From assembly GCF_021227995.1 (NCBI RefSeq), contig NZ_CP089301.1, forward strand, positions 3,348,001 through 3,412,000: a stretch of 64,000 bases of DNA, read 5' to 3'. The translations under genes and the position numbers were made by a program. The DNA is from Novosphingobium kaempferiae (GTDB taxonomy: Bacteria; Pseudomonadota; Alphaproteobacteria; Sphingomonadales; Sphingomonadaceae). Positions 9,386 through 17,333 of this stretch are shown here, piece by piece. The notes beneath the pieces were generated by a model. That model was not told the DNA's origin. It saw only the letters and a program-made list of their open reading frames with translations, and made no database searches. The stretch's first letter is position 1; each line of letters starts with the position of its first letter.

Positions 9386-9420
9386 TTGCGTTTCGCTCCC
9401 GCAGGAAATATGTCGGAGTA
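9386..9420 (+). promoter_or_regulatory. Candidate promoter and operator of the arabinose catabolic operon
   Basis: ATGTCGGAGTA at 9410-9420 is a degenerate form of the operators at 6918 and 17260 (central GTCGGA conserved). It overlaps a possible -10 (TATGTC, 9409-9414) spaced 17 bases from TTGCGT (9386-9391). It lies between the divergent GntR gene and the operon start at 9437. Confidence 0.45.
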
Positions 9421-9436
9421 AATAGGGAGTCCCCGA

Positions 9437-10966
9437 ATGACTGAATTCCGTTCCATCGTCGCCGCTACCGGAGAGCCGCAGGGTGAGCCGCTGGCCATCA
9501 GCACGACCGCGGATGTCGCCGCTGCCTGCGCCGCCGCCGCCGCCGCCTTCGACACCTACCGTGCGACCGATCGCGAAACGCGCGCCGCTTTCCTTGAGCG
9601 AATCGCGGACGAGATCGTCGCCATCGGCGATTCGCTGTTCGACGCCTACACCGCCGAGAGCGGCCTGCCGCGTGCGCGTGCCGAGGGCGAGCGTGGTCGT
9701 ACCGTCGGCCAGCTGCGCATGTTCGCCGACGTGGTCCGCAAGGGCCTGTGGCAGCAGCTGCGCATCGATCCCGCGCTGCCCGACCGTGCGCCGCTGCCGC
9801 GTCCGGACCTGCGCCTTCGCATGATCCCGGTCGGCCCCGTCGCGGTCTTCGGCGCTTCGAACTTCCCGCTCGCCTTCTCGACCGCCGGTGGTGACACCGC
9901 TTCGGCGCTGGCTGCGGGCTGCCCCGTCGTCGTCAAGGGTCACCCGGCTCACCCGATCACCGGCGGCCTGATCGCCGGAGCCATCGCCAAGGCCGTCAAG
10001 GACGCCGGTCTGCCCGAGGGCGTGTTCCAGCACCTCGTCGGCCCGTCGAACGAACTGGGCGCCGCGCTTGTGCAGCACCCCGCGATCATGGCGGTCGGCT
10101 TCACCGGCTCGCGCGGTGGCGGTCTTGCGCTCGCCCGTCTGGCGCAGGCCCGCGAAGTGCCGATCCCGGTCTATGCCGAAATGTCGAGCATCAACCCGGT
10201 CCTGCTGCTCCCGGAAGCGCTCAAGGCGCGCGGCGAAGCGCTCGGCACCGCTTTCGTCGGTTCGCTGACCATGGGCGCGGGCCAGTTCTGCACCAACCCC
10301 GGCCTGATCCTCGCGATCGAGGGTGAAGGTCTGGACGCCTTCATCGCGGCGGCCACCGGCGGCGTTTCGGCCGCCAAGCCGCAGACCATGCTCACCACCG
10401 GCATCGCCGCGGCCTACGCCAAGGGCGTCGAGACGCTGGCGGGTCTTCCGGGCGTCGAGACGCTGGCCAAGGGTGAAGAGGGTAGCCTGACCACCGGCGG
10501 CGTGTTCCTGTTCCAGACCACTGGTGCGCAGTTCCTTGCCGACAAGGCGGCAGGCGACGAAGTGTTCGGCGCGTCGTCGATCATCGTGCGCTGCAAGGAC
10601 GAAGCCGAGCTGCTCACCGTGCTCGAGGGTCTCGAAGGCCAACTCACCGCCACGCTGCACATGGACGACGCGGACGAGGGCGCTGCCGCCACCGTTCTGC
10701 CGGTTCTGGAGCGCAAGGTCGGCCGCATCCTCGTCAACGGCTGGCCCACCGGCGTCGAAGTGTGCCACGCGATGGTCCACGGCGGTCCGTTCCCGTCGAC
10801 CTCGGACCCGCGCACCACGTCGGTCGGCAGCCTCGCCATCGACCGTTACCTGCGTCCGGTCAGCTACCAGAACTTCGCGCAGACCCTGCTTCCGGCGGAA
10901 CTGCGCGACGATGCCTTCGGTGACGGTGCGCCGCGCCTGATCGACGGCACGCTCACTATCAACTGA
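9437..10966 (+). CDS. 2-oxoglutarate semialdehyde (2,5-dioxovalerate) dehydrogenase
   Basis: A 509-residue aldehyde dehydrogenase for the final step to 2-oxoglutarate (EC 1.2.1.26). The catalytic cysteine is C285 (GAGQFCTNPG), the general base is E248 (VYAEMSSINP), and N142 (GASNFPLAFS) and K167 (VVKGHPAHP) are the usual oxyanion and cofactor residues. AGNFPL-like and KGHPAHP motifs are characteristic of the KGSA dehydrogenase subgroup rather than betaine or succinate-semialdehyde enzymes. AGGGAG lies seven bases before the ATG. It is the first gene of a six-gene operon. Its presence indicates the route ending in 2-oxoglutarate, not aldolase cleavage. Confidence 0.92.
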   Translation: MTEFRSIVAATGEPQGEPLAISTTADVAAACAAAAAAFDTYRATDRETRAAFLERIADEIVAIGDSLFDAYTAESGLPRARAEGERGRTVGQLRMFADVVRKGLWQQLRIDPALPDRAPLPRPDLRLRMIPVGPVAVFGASNFPLAFSTAGGDTASALAAGCPVVVKGHPAHPITGGLIAGAIAKAVKDAGLPEGVFQHLVGPSNELGAALVQHPAIMAVGFTGSRGGGLALARLAQAREVPIPVYAEMSSINPVLLLPEALKARGEALGTAFVGSLTMGAGQFCTNPGLILAIEGEGLDAFIAAATGGVSAAKPQTMLTTGIAAAYAKGVETLAGLPGVETLAKGEEGSLTTGGVFLFQTTGAQFLADKAAGDEVFGASSIIVRCKDEAELLTVLEGLEGQLTATLHMDDADEGAAATVLPVLERKVGRILVNGWPTGVEVCHAMVHGGPFPSTSDPRTTSVGSLAIDRYLRPVSYQNFAQTLLPAELRDDAFGDGAPRLIDGTLTIN

Positions 10967-10980
10967 TCCAACCATCCGGG

Positions 10981-11010
10981 CGGCGCGTCCCTCAAGAAGG
11001 GCGCGCCGTT
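10981..11010 (+). other. Intercistronic stem-loop
   Basis: CGGCGCG (10981-10987) pairs with CGCGCCG (11002-11008) and is followed by only two or three T residues. It sits between the dehydrogenase stop and the next gene's ribosome site. Because the operon clearly continues, it is more likely a processing or partial-attenuation hairpin than a full terminator. Confidence 0.45.
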
Positions 11011-11040
11011 TCAGGGCCAAGGGCCCTCAGGGAGAGACCC

Positions 11041-12036
11041 ATGACTTATCTTCGCCTGCTCCAGCACCTGAGCGCCGACGGCGTTCGTTCCGTGATCCTC
11101 GCCGATGGTGACACCGCCCACTTCCTTCCGGGCGTCGCCAGCGTTCGCGAACTTGCGCTGCAGGCCATCGCGGCCGGGCAGTCGCTTGCCGATGCGGCAA
11201 AGGATGCCGGGCAGGGCGAAGCCGTCGATATCGCCGCGGAGTTCGCCGCAGGCCGCCTGCTTGCCCCGATCGACCATGAGGACGGCGCACACCTGCTGCT
11301 CGCGGGCACCGGCCTGACGCATCTCGGCTCGGCGGAAGGCCGCGACAAGATGCACAAGGCAGCGGCTTCGGGCGAGCACGTCACCGATTCCATGCGCATG
11401 TTCCTCGAAGGTCTCGAAGGCGGCAAGCCTGCTGCGGGCGAAGTCGGCCAGCAGCCGGAATGGTTCTACAAGGGCGATGGCTCGCAGCTCGTCGGCCCCG
11501 GCGCCGGCCTCGAAATGCCTGCTTTCGCCAAGGACGGCGGCGAGGAGCCGGAACTGGCCGGTATCTACCTGATCGGCGAGGACGGCACCGCATACCGCCT
11601 CGGTCTCGCGCTCGCCAACGAGTACTCGGACCATGTGACCGAGCGTCATAACTACCTGTGGCTCGCTCACTCGAAGCTGCGCCAGGCCGCGCTTGGACCT
11701 GAGCTGCTGCTCGGCACCCCGCCCTCGCACATCGAAGGCACCAGCAAGATCGTGCGCAATGGTGAGACGATCTGGGAAAAGCCCTTTCTCTCGGGCGAAG
11801 GCAACATGTCGCACACGTTCGCGAACCTTGAGCATCACCACTTCAAGTACGACCTGTTCCGCCGCGCAGGCGACGTCCATGTCCACTTCTTCGGCACGGC
11901 GACGCTCTCCTTCGCGGACGGCGTGCAGACCGAGGAAGGCGACGTGTTCGAGATTTCGGCCGCGCCCTTCACTCTGCCGGTGTCGAACCCGCTGGTCCGC
12001 GTCGAGGAGCGTCCCTTCACGGTGAAGGCGCTCTGA
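11041..12036 (+). CDS. AraD1/GguC family protein (FAH fold), probable 2-keto-3-deoxy-L-arabinonate dehydratase
   Basis: A 331-residue fumarylacetoacetate-hydrolase-superfamily protein. It has the typical GTGLTHLGSAEGRDKMHKA stretch, EWFYKGDGS, and metal-site-like segments in IGEDGTAYRLGLALANEYSD and GNMSHTFANLEHHHFKYD. Its position between the KGSA dehydrogenase and the arabinose dehydrogenase points to dehydration of 2-keto-3-deoxy-L-arabinonate to 2-oxoglutarate semialdehyde, the one step otherwise missing from the locus. Characterised Azospirillum enzymes for this step have a dihydrodipicolinate-synthase fold, so this would be a non-homologous replacement. The start has GGGAGAG four bases upstream. 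The family is firm; the exact reaction is inferred. Confidence 0.8.
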   Translation: MTYLRLLQHLSADGVRSVILADGDTAHFLPGVASVRELALQAIAAGQSLADAAKDAGQGEAVDIAAEFAAGRLLAPIDHEDGAHLLLAGTGLTHLGSAEGRDKMHKAAASGEHVTDSMRMFLEGLEGGKPAAGEVGQQPEWFYKGDGSQLVGPGAGLEMPAFAKDGGEEPELAGIYLIGEDGTAYRLGLALANEYSDHVTERHNYLWLAHSKLRQAALGPELLLGTPPSHIEGTSKIVRNGETIWEKPFLSGEGNMSHTFANLEHHHFKYDLFRRAGDVHVHFFGTATLSFADGVQTEEGDVFEISAAPFTLPVSNPLVRVEERPFTVKAL

Positions 12037-12039
12037 TCC

Positions 12040-12966
12040 ATGGATCCGATCCGCATTGCGGTGGTGGGCGTGGGCAAGATCGCCCGCGACCAGCACCTTC
12101 CGGCGATTGCCGGAAACAAGGCGTTCAGCCTCGCCGCCACGGTCAGCCCGCATGATCCGGGCGTCGAAGGCGTGCCGCACGCGAAGAGCCTCGAAGAGCT
12201 GATCGAGAACGGTCCGGCAGTCGATGCGGTGGCGCTCTGCACGCCGCCGCAGGTGCGCTACGACCTTGCCGTGCAGGCGCTGCGCAAGGGCATGCACGTT
12301 TTCCTCGAAAAGCCGCCCGGCGCGACGCTGGGTGAGGTCGGCGCGCTTGTCAGCCGCGCCGAGAAGGTCGGCGCGTCGCTGTTCGCGGCCTGGCACTCTC
12401 GCTTCGCGGCGGGCGTCGCTCCGGCGCGGGCGTGGTTGGCCGAGCGACGGATCGACAGCGTCTCGATCATCTGGCGCGAGGACGTGCGCGTCTGGCATCC
12501 GGGGCAGGCGTGGATCTGGGAGCCGGGCGGCCTCGGCGTGTTCGATCCCGGCATCAACGCGCTTTCGATCGCCACGCACATCCTGCCGCGCCCGGTCTTC
12601 CTGAAGTCCGCGACGCTGGAAATCCCGGCGAACCGCGCCGCGCCGATCGGTGCCGACATCCACTTCCTCGACACGGCGGGCGCGCCGATCCACATGGACC
12701 TCGACTGGCGCCAGACCGGCCCGCAGTCGTGGGACATCGTGGTCGAGACCGATGCGGGCACGCTCAAGCTGTCGAACGGCGGCGCGGTGCTGACCCTGCC
12801 GAGCGGGACCGAGCACAACGAGGACATGGAATATCCGGGCCTTTACGCCCGTTTCGCCAGCCTCATTCGCGGTGGACGCAGCGATGTCGACATCGCGCCG
12901 CTGCGCCTCGTGGCCGACGCCTTCCTGCGCGGCCACCGCAAGATCGTAGACGAATTCCACGACTGA
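12040..12966 (+). CDS. L-arabinose 1-dehydrogenase, Gfo/Idh/MocA family
   Basis: A 308-residue NAD(P)-dependent oxidoreductase. The Rossmann motif is VVGVGKIARDQHLPAIAG (residues 6-23), the catalytic lysine motif is EKPPGATLGEV, and WHPGQAWIWEPGGLGVFDPG closely resembles the Azospirillum L-arabinose 1-dehydrogenase as recalled. It oxidises L-arabinose (and usually D-galactose) to the lactone and starts the non-phosphorylative pathway. It begins three bases after the preceding stop, so translation is probably coupled. No signal peptide; cytosolic. D-galactose as the main substrate cannot be excluded from sequence. Confidence 0.9.
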   Translation: MDPIRIAVVGVGKIARDQHLPAIAGNKAFSLAATVSPHDPGVEGVPHAKSLEELIENGPAVDAVALCTPPQVRYDLAVQALRKGMHVFLEKPPGATLGEVGALVSRAEKVGASLFAAWHSRFAAGVAPARAWLAERRIDSVSIIWREDVRVWHPGQAWIWEPGGLGVFDPGINALSIATHILPRPVFLKSATLEIPANRAAPIGADIHFLDTAGAPIHMDLDWRQTGPQSWDIVVETDAGTLKLSNGGAVLTLPSGTEHNEDMEYPGLYARFASLIRGGRSDVDIAPLRLVADAFLRGHRKIVDEFHD

Positions 12967-12994
12967 CCGACCAATCCCTAGGGAGGGGAATGAC

Positions 12995-14560
12995 ATGACC
13001 AAGTTCTTCCGCCGCTCGTCGCTCGCCATGCTGATGGCCGCGACGGTGCTTTCGACGCCTGCTCTGGCAGACACCGACGGCCAGCCGACCACCGCCACGA
13101 TCGAGGCGAGCAAGCCCGGCCCGGTCTACCACAAGGAAGTCTTCACCCAGTTCGCCGAGCACCTCGGAAACGGCATCTACGGTGGCCTGTGGGTCGGCAA
13201 GAACAGCAAGATCCCGAACACCAACGGCTTCCGCAACGATGTCGTCAGCGCGCTCAAGGATCTTTCGGTCCCGGTGATCCGCTGGCCCGGCGGCTGCTTT
13301 GCCGACGAATATCACTGGCGTGAAGGCATCGGCGCTCCGGCCAAGCGCCCGGTCAAGGTCAACACGCACTGGGGCGGCGTCACCGAGCCCAACGCGGTCG
13401 GCACGCACGAATACTTCGAACTGCTGCGCCAGGTCGGCGCCGAGGCGTACATCTCGGGCAACGTCGGCGACGGCACCCCGCGTGAAATGGCCGAGTGGGT
13501 AGAGTACATGACAGCGCCGGCCGGCTCGCTGGCGGACGAGCGTGCGCGCAACGGCCACAAGGAGCCGTGGAAGCTCCAGTACTTCGGCATCGGCAACGAG
13601 TTGTGGGGCTGCGGCGGCAGCATGCGCCCCGAGTTCGCCGCCGACGAAACGCGCCGCTATGCGACTTTCGTGAAGGCGCCCGCCGACACCAAGATCATCA
13701 AGGTCGCCTCGGGCGCCAACGTCGACGATTACAACTGGACCGAGACGATGATGCGCGTCGCCGGTGACAAGGTCGACGGGCTGTCGCTCCACTACTACAC
13801 GCTGCCCGAAGGCGGCTGGCCGCCCAAGGCCGACCCGGTGAACTTCGACGAGCACGGCTGGGCCGACACGCTCAACGAAGCGCGCCGGATCGACGAACTC
13901 GTGACCAAGCACAGCGCGATCATGGACAAGTACGATCCCGAGAAGCGCGTCTTCCTGGCGGTCGACGAGTGGGGCACCTGGTTCGCCCAGGATCCGGGCA
14001 CGCATCCGGGCTTCCTGCGCCAGCAGAACACGCTGCGCGATGCGCTCGTCGCCTCGATTCACCTCGACATCTTCGCCAAGCATGCCGATCGCGTGCGCAT
14101 GACCGCCATCGCGCAGATGGTGAACGTGCTGCAGGCGATGATCCTGACCGACGGCAGCAAGATGGTGCTGACGCCGACTTATCACGTCTTCGAGATGTAC
14201 AAGCCGTGGCAGGACGCGACGGTGCTGCCGATCGCGATCAAGTCTCCCTACTACGGGAAGGACCAGTTCACGATGCCTGCGGTCAGCGGATCGGCGGTGA
14301 AGGCGAAGGACGGGAAGGTGCATGTCGCGCTCTCGAACCTCGATCCGAACCAGTCGAACACGGTGACGATCAAGCTCGACGGCATCAGCGCTTCGGCGGT
14401 TTCCGGCCGGATTCTGACCTCTTCGGCGATGAATGCCCACAACACTTTCGCTGCACCTGACGCGATCAAGCCTGCGGCGTTCACCGGCGCTTCGGTGCAG
14501 GGTGGGCAGCTTGTGGTGACGCTGCCGGCGAAGTCGGTGGTGGTGCTGGAACTGCAGTGA
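12995..14560 (+). CDS. Alpha-L-arabinofuranosidase, GH51
   Basis: A 521-residue exported retaining glycosidase that removes terminal L-arabinofuranose. Signal peptide MTKFFRRSSLAMLMAATVLS, cleavage about PALADT. The (beta/alpha)8 domain shows IRWPGGCFADEYHWREGIG (93-113), acid/base E202 in GIGNELWGCGG and nucleophile E325 in LAVDEWGTWF. A C-terminal beta domain follows (residues about 420-521, ending SVVVLELQ). The start has GGGAGGGG upstream. Its stop overlaps the next gene by four bases (GTGA). It supplies free arabinose to the periplasm for the cytosolic pathway encoded upstream. Confidence 0.95.
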   Translation: MTKFFRRSSLAMLMAATVLSTPALADTDGQPTTATIEASKPGPVYHKEVFTQFAEHLGNGIYGGLWVGKNSKIPNTNGFRNDVVSALKDLSVPVIRWPGGCFADEYHWREGIGAPAKRPVKVNTHWGGVTEPNAVGTHEYFELLRQVGAEAYISGNVGDGTPREMAEWVEYMTAPAGSLADERARNGHKEPWKLQYFGIGNELWGCGGSMRPEFAADETRRYATFVKAPADTKIIKVASGANVDDYNWTETMMRVAGDKVDGLSLHYYTLPEGGWPPKADPVNFDEHGWADTLNEARRIDELVTKHSAIMDKYDPEKRVFLAVDEWGTWFAQDPGTHPGFLRQQNTLRDALVASIHLDIFAKHADRVRMTAIAQMVNVLQAMILTDGSKMVLTPTYHVFEMYKPWQDATVLPIAIKSPYYGKDQFTMPAVSGSAVKAKDGKVHVALSNLDPNQSNTVTIKLDGISASAVSGRILTSSAMNAHNTFAAPDAIKPAAFTGASVQGGQLVVTLPAKSVVVLELQ

Positions 14561-15552
14561 GGACTGCGCTTCTGATCGGCCTTGCGGCGCTGGCTTCGGC
14601 CAGCGTCGCGGGCGCGCAAGGTGCTGGAAATACGCTGAATTCCCAGCTTTCCGGCGACCTTGTGGTGCATGATCCGGTTATTACGCGGGAAGGGGACACG
14701 TATTACGTGTTCAGCACCGTGGGGAAGTACGTCGGCATCAAGACGTCCACTGACCTGAAGACCTGGAAAGATGCCGGTTCCGTATTTGCAGAAATTCCTG
14801 CATGGGCAAAGGAAACGGTGCCCGGGACCGAAGGTATCTGGGCACCCGATATCTCCTACGTCAATGGAGAGTATCGTCTTTACTATTCGGTTTCCACGTT
14901 CGGCTCCAACCGTTCGGCGATCGGCCTTGCGACCAGCAAGACGCTGGGATCAAAGGCGAAGTGGCAGGATCACGGCCTTGTCGTGATGTCCACGAAGGAG
15001 GACGATTTCAACGCGATCGACCCCAACTTCGTGGTCGATGCGCAGGGTCGTCACTGGCTGTCGCTGGGAAGTTTCTGGAGCGGTATCAAGCTGTTCCCGC
15101 TGGACCCGAAGACCGGAAAGGTCGCGCCCGGCACCGAGCCGTACTCGATCGCGCGCCGTCTGGCTCCGGCGGGCGGACCCGCTCCGGTCGAGGCGCCGTT
15201 CATCATTCCACACGGCGGCGAATACTTCCTGATCGCGTCCTATGACTATTGCTGCAAGGGCGTGAACAGTACGTATTACACGGTCGTCGGGCGCTCGAAG
15301 AAGATCACCGGGCCGTACCTCGGCAGGGACGGGAGCGAGATGATGCAGGGCGGCGGGACCATCCTGCTGCGTGCGGATCTGCAGGAATCCCAGCGTTTCC
15401 GCGGTCCCGGCCACGCCGGTGCGTTCACCGACAAGGACGGTACCACGTACCTTGCGTACCATGCTTACGACAAGCAGGCCGATGGCAGGCCCACGCTGCG
15501 CATCGCGCCGCTGCGCTGGGATGCCGAGGGCTGGCCTGTCGCGGAATATTGA
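14557..15552 (+). CDS. Arabinan endo-1,5-alpha-L-arabinosidase, GH43
   Basis: A 331-residue exported five-bladed propeller. GTG start in a GTGA overlap with the GH51 stop, followed directly by a signal peptide (MRTALLIGLAALASASVAGA). GH43 catalytic residues are visible: base D39 (VVHDPVITREGDTYYVFS), pKa modulator D155 (NAIDPNFVVDAQGRHWL) and acid E212 (APVEAPFIIPHGGEYFLIA). The late RFRGPGHAG His motif is typical of GH43 arabinanases. It would cut the arabinan backbone to oligomers for GH51 and the TonB receptor. Subfamily 5 is the best guess. Confidence 0.92.
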   Translation: MRTALLIGLAALASASVAGAQGAGNTLNSQLSGDLVVHDPVITREGDTYYVFSTVGKYVGIKTSTDLKTWKDAGSVFAEIPAWAKETVPGTEGIWAPDISYVNGEYRLYYSVSTFGSNRSAIGLATSKTLGSKAKWQDHGLVVMSTKEDDFNAIDPNFVVDAQGRHWLSLGSFWSGIKLFPLDPKTGKVAPGTEPYSIARRLAPAGGPAPVEAPFIIPHGGEYFLIASYDYCCKGVNSTYYTVVGRSKKITGPYLGRDGSEMMQGGGTILLRADLQESQRFRGPGHAGAFTDKDGTTYLAYHAYDKQADGRPTLRIAPLRWDAEGWPVAEY

Positions 15553-15694
15553 TGAGAGACAACGGGTTACCCACCCACTGGCGTCCCGGCCTTGCTGTCG
15601 GGACGCCTCTTTTCGGGTGTGTACTGAACGACACCTAGCGCGCACTGAACATTACCAAGCCGTCACTGAACTGACGGGAAACGCCGGAGAGGCC

Positions 15695-17140
15695 ATGATG
15701 AACTTCCCCCTGTCACGCCGCAGCTTCGCCACCAGCTTCATTGGCGCGGCTTCGCTGCTTCCGCTCGCCTGCAAGGCCCCCACTTCGGGCGATGCACCTG
15801 CCAAGGATGCCGCCGTGCCCGCGCCGAGCAACCCGCTGGTGAAGCAGCGCGCCGACACGCAGATCTTCCTGCATGACGACGGCTGGTACTACCTCATGGG
15901 CTCGGTGCCCGAGTACGACCGTCTGGCGCTCCGCCGTTCGAAGACGCTGGCGGGCCTTGCCACCGCCGAGGAAAAGGTGCTGTGGCGCCATGAGAAGACG
16001 GGGCCGATGTCGGGCTTCCTCTGGGCGCCGGAACTGCACTTCGTCGACGGCAAGTGGATCGTCTATTTCGCCGCGGGCCCAAGCGGCGGCGGCGAGGACG
16101 TGTTCCGTATCCGCACCTACGCTGTGGTCTGCGACGGGCCCGATCCGATGACCGGCAACTGGTCGGTGCTGGGCGAATTCAAGGCGCCGTGGGACAGCTT
16201 CAACCTCGATTCGACGATCTTCACCCATCGCGGCACGCGCTACTTCTCGTGGGCGCAGCGCGAGCCGGGGATCGACACCAATTCCAACGTCTACATCGCC
16301 CCGATGAAGGACGCGCTGACGCTCGCCGCCGAGCCTGCGCGCCTCACCGTGCCGACGCTCGACTGGGAAGTGCGCGGCTACAAGGTGAACGAGGGCTCCG
16401 CCTTCATCGCCAAGAACGGCCGCCTGTTCATGACCTACTCGGCCAGCGCCACCGATGCGCGCTACTGCCTCGGCCTGCTGACCGTGGACGAGACCGCGAA
16501 CATCATGGACCCGCGCGCGTGGACCAAGTCGCAGGAGCCGGTGTTCACGACGTGCAAGGAAACCTCGGTCTACGGCCCCGGCCACAACAGCTTCACGGTG
16601 GACGAGAAGGGCCGCGACATCCTGGTCTACCACGGCCGCGACTACGAGAAGATCGAGGGCGACCCGCTGTTCAACCCGGACCGCCACACCCGCATCCAGC
16701 GCCTGTACTTCGGCGCGGACGGCAAGCCCGACTTCGGCGTGCCGGTGGGCAACGGCCTGCTGCCCGAGCGCTTCATCCCCGCCGTGCGTCGGGCTGAGTT
16801 CCTCGCGCTTGCGGGTGACAAGCCCACGGTCGGCAAGGCGGACATCGAGTTCACGCAGTACCGCGTGCTGGATGCGGGCAAGGGCGCGGTGCAGCTCTCG
16901 CCGATCATGAAGCCGGACCACTGCCTCGTCGCGGCTGAGGACGGCACCGTGACTCTGGCGCCGATCGCCGCTACGGGCGCCGCGCCGGGAGCGGATCGCT
17001 TCACCCGCGACTCTGGCGGGGAGGGTGGCACGACCCGCTTCGTCTCGCAGGCGTTCAAGGATCGCGCGCTGGCGCATTCCTCAGACAACGTTCGTCTTGC
17101 CCCGGCCACCGATCCGACATCGGCCTGGCTGGCGGACTGA
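15695..17140 (+). CDS. GH43 family glycosidase, Tat-type lipoprotein
   Basis: About 481 residues. Two adjacent ATGs (15695, 15698) follow GGAGAGG. The N-terminus combines a twin-arginine-like motif (LSRRSFATSF) with a lipobox (LLPLAC), so it is probably a membrane-anchored lipoprotein. GH43 features are FLHDDGWYYLMGSVPEYD, GFLWAPELHFVDGKWIVYF, DSFNLDSTIFTHRGTRYFSW, NEGSAFIAKNGRLFMTYS and YGPGHNSFTVDEKG. The last 100 or so residues (TRFVSQAFKDRALAHSSDNV) resemble an AbfB/CBM42 beta-trefoil that binds arabinofuranose side chains. It probably acts as an exo-alpha-L-arabinofuranosidase and ends the operon before a terminator. Confidence 0.87.
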   Translation: MMNFPLSRRSFATSFIGAASLLPLACKAPTSGDAPAKDAAVPAPSNPLVKQRADTQIFLHDDGWYYLMGSVPEYDRLALRRSKTLAGLATAEEKVLWRHEKTGPMSGFLWAPELHFVDGKWIVYFAAGPSGGGEDVFRIRTYAVVCDGPDPMTGNWSVLGEFKAPWDSFNLDSTIFTHRGTRYFSWAQREPGIDTNSNVYIAPMKDALTLAAEPARLTVPTLDWEVRGYKVNEGSAFIAKNGRLFMTYSASATDARYCLGLLTVDETANIMDPRAWTKSQEPVFTTCKETSVYGPGHNSFTVDEKGRDILVYHGRDYEKIEGDPLFNPDRHTRIQRLYFGADGKPDFGVPVGNGLLPERFIPAVRRAEFLALAGDKPTVGKADIEFTQYRVLDAGKGAVQLSPIMKPDHCLVAAEDGTVTLAPIAATGAAPGADRFTRDSGGEGGTTRFVSQAFKDRALAHSSDNVRLAPATDPTSAWLAD

Positions 17141-17157
17141 CCTTCGCGAAACCGTTG

Positions 17158-17191
17158 AAAGGGCCGGAAATCTCAGGGTTTCCGGCCCTTT
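17158..17191 (+). terminator. Rho-independent terminator of the catabolic operon
   Basis: AAAGGGCCGGAAA pairs with TTTCCGGCCCTTT across a TCTCAGGG loop, 18 bases after the stop of the GH43 lipoprotein gene. Confidence 0.9.
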
Positions 17192-17224
17192 CTGCGTCAT
17201 ATCCGCAACACTTTGCGCGCCTTT

Positions 17225-17277
17225 TTGTCGGAGCAGTTAATTTTCCTCTTGCGCGGAAATAGTCCGACTAATAATCA
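17225..17277 (+). promoter_or_regulatory. Promoter region of the arabinan TonB receptor with two candidate operators
   Basis: TTGTCGGAGCA (17225-17235) and TAGTCCGACTA (17260-17270) are two TNGTNNNACNA-type sites, 24 bases apart; the second is an exact match. TTGCGC (17249-17254) and TAATCA (17272-17277) form a possible sigma-70 promoter with 17-base spacing, and the second operator lies between them. Binding of a GntR regulator here would block the promoter. Confidence 0.5.
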
Positions 17278-17333
17278 GGCGAAGTTCATTGGAAGGGCAT
17301 GGTATCGGCCAGCCCTGATGGGAGGGTTGATTC

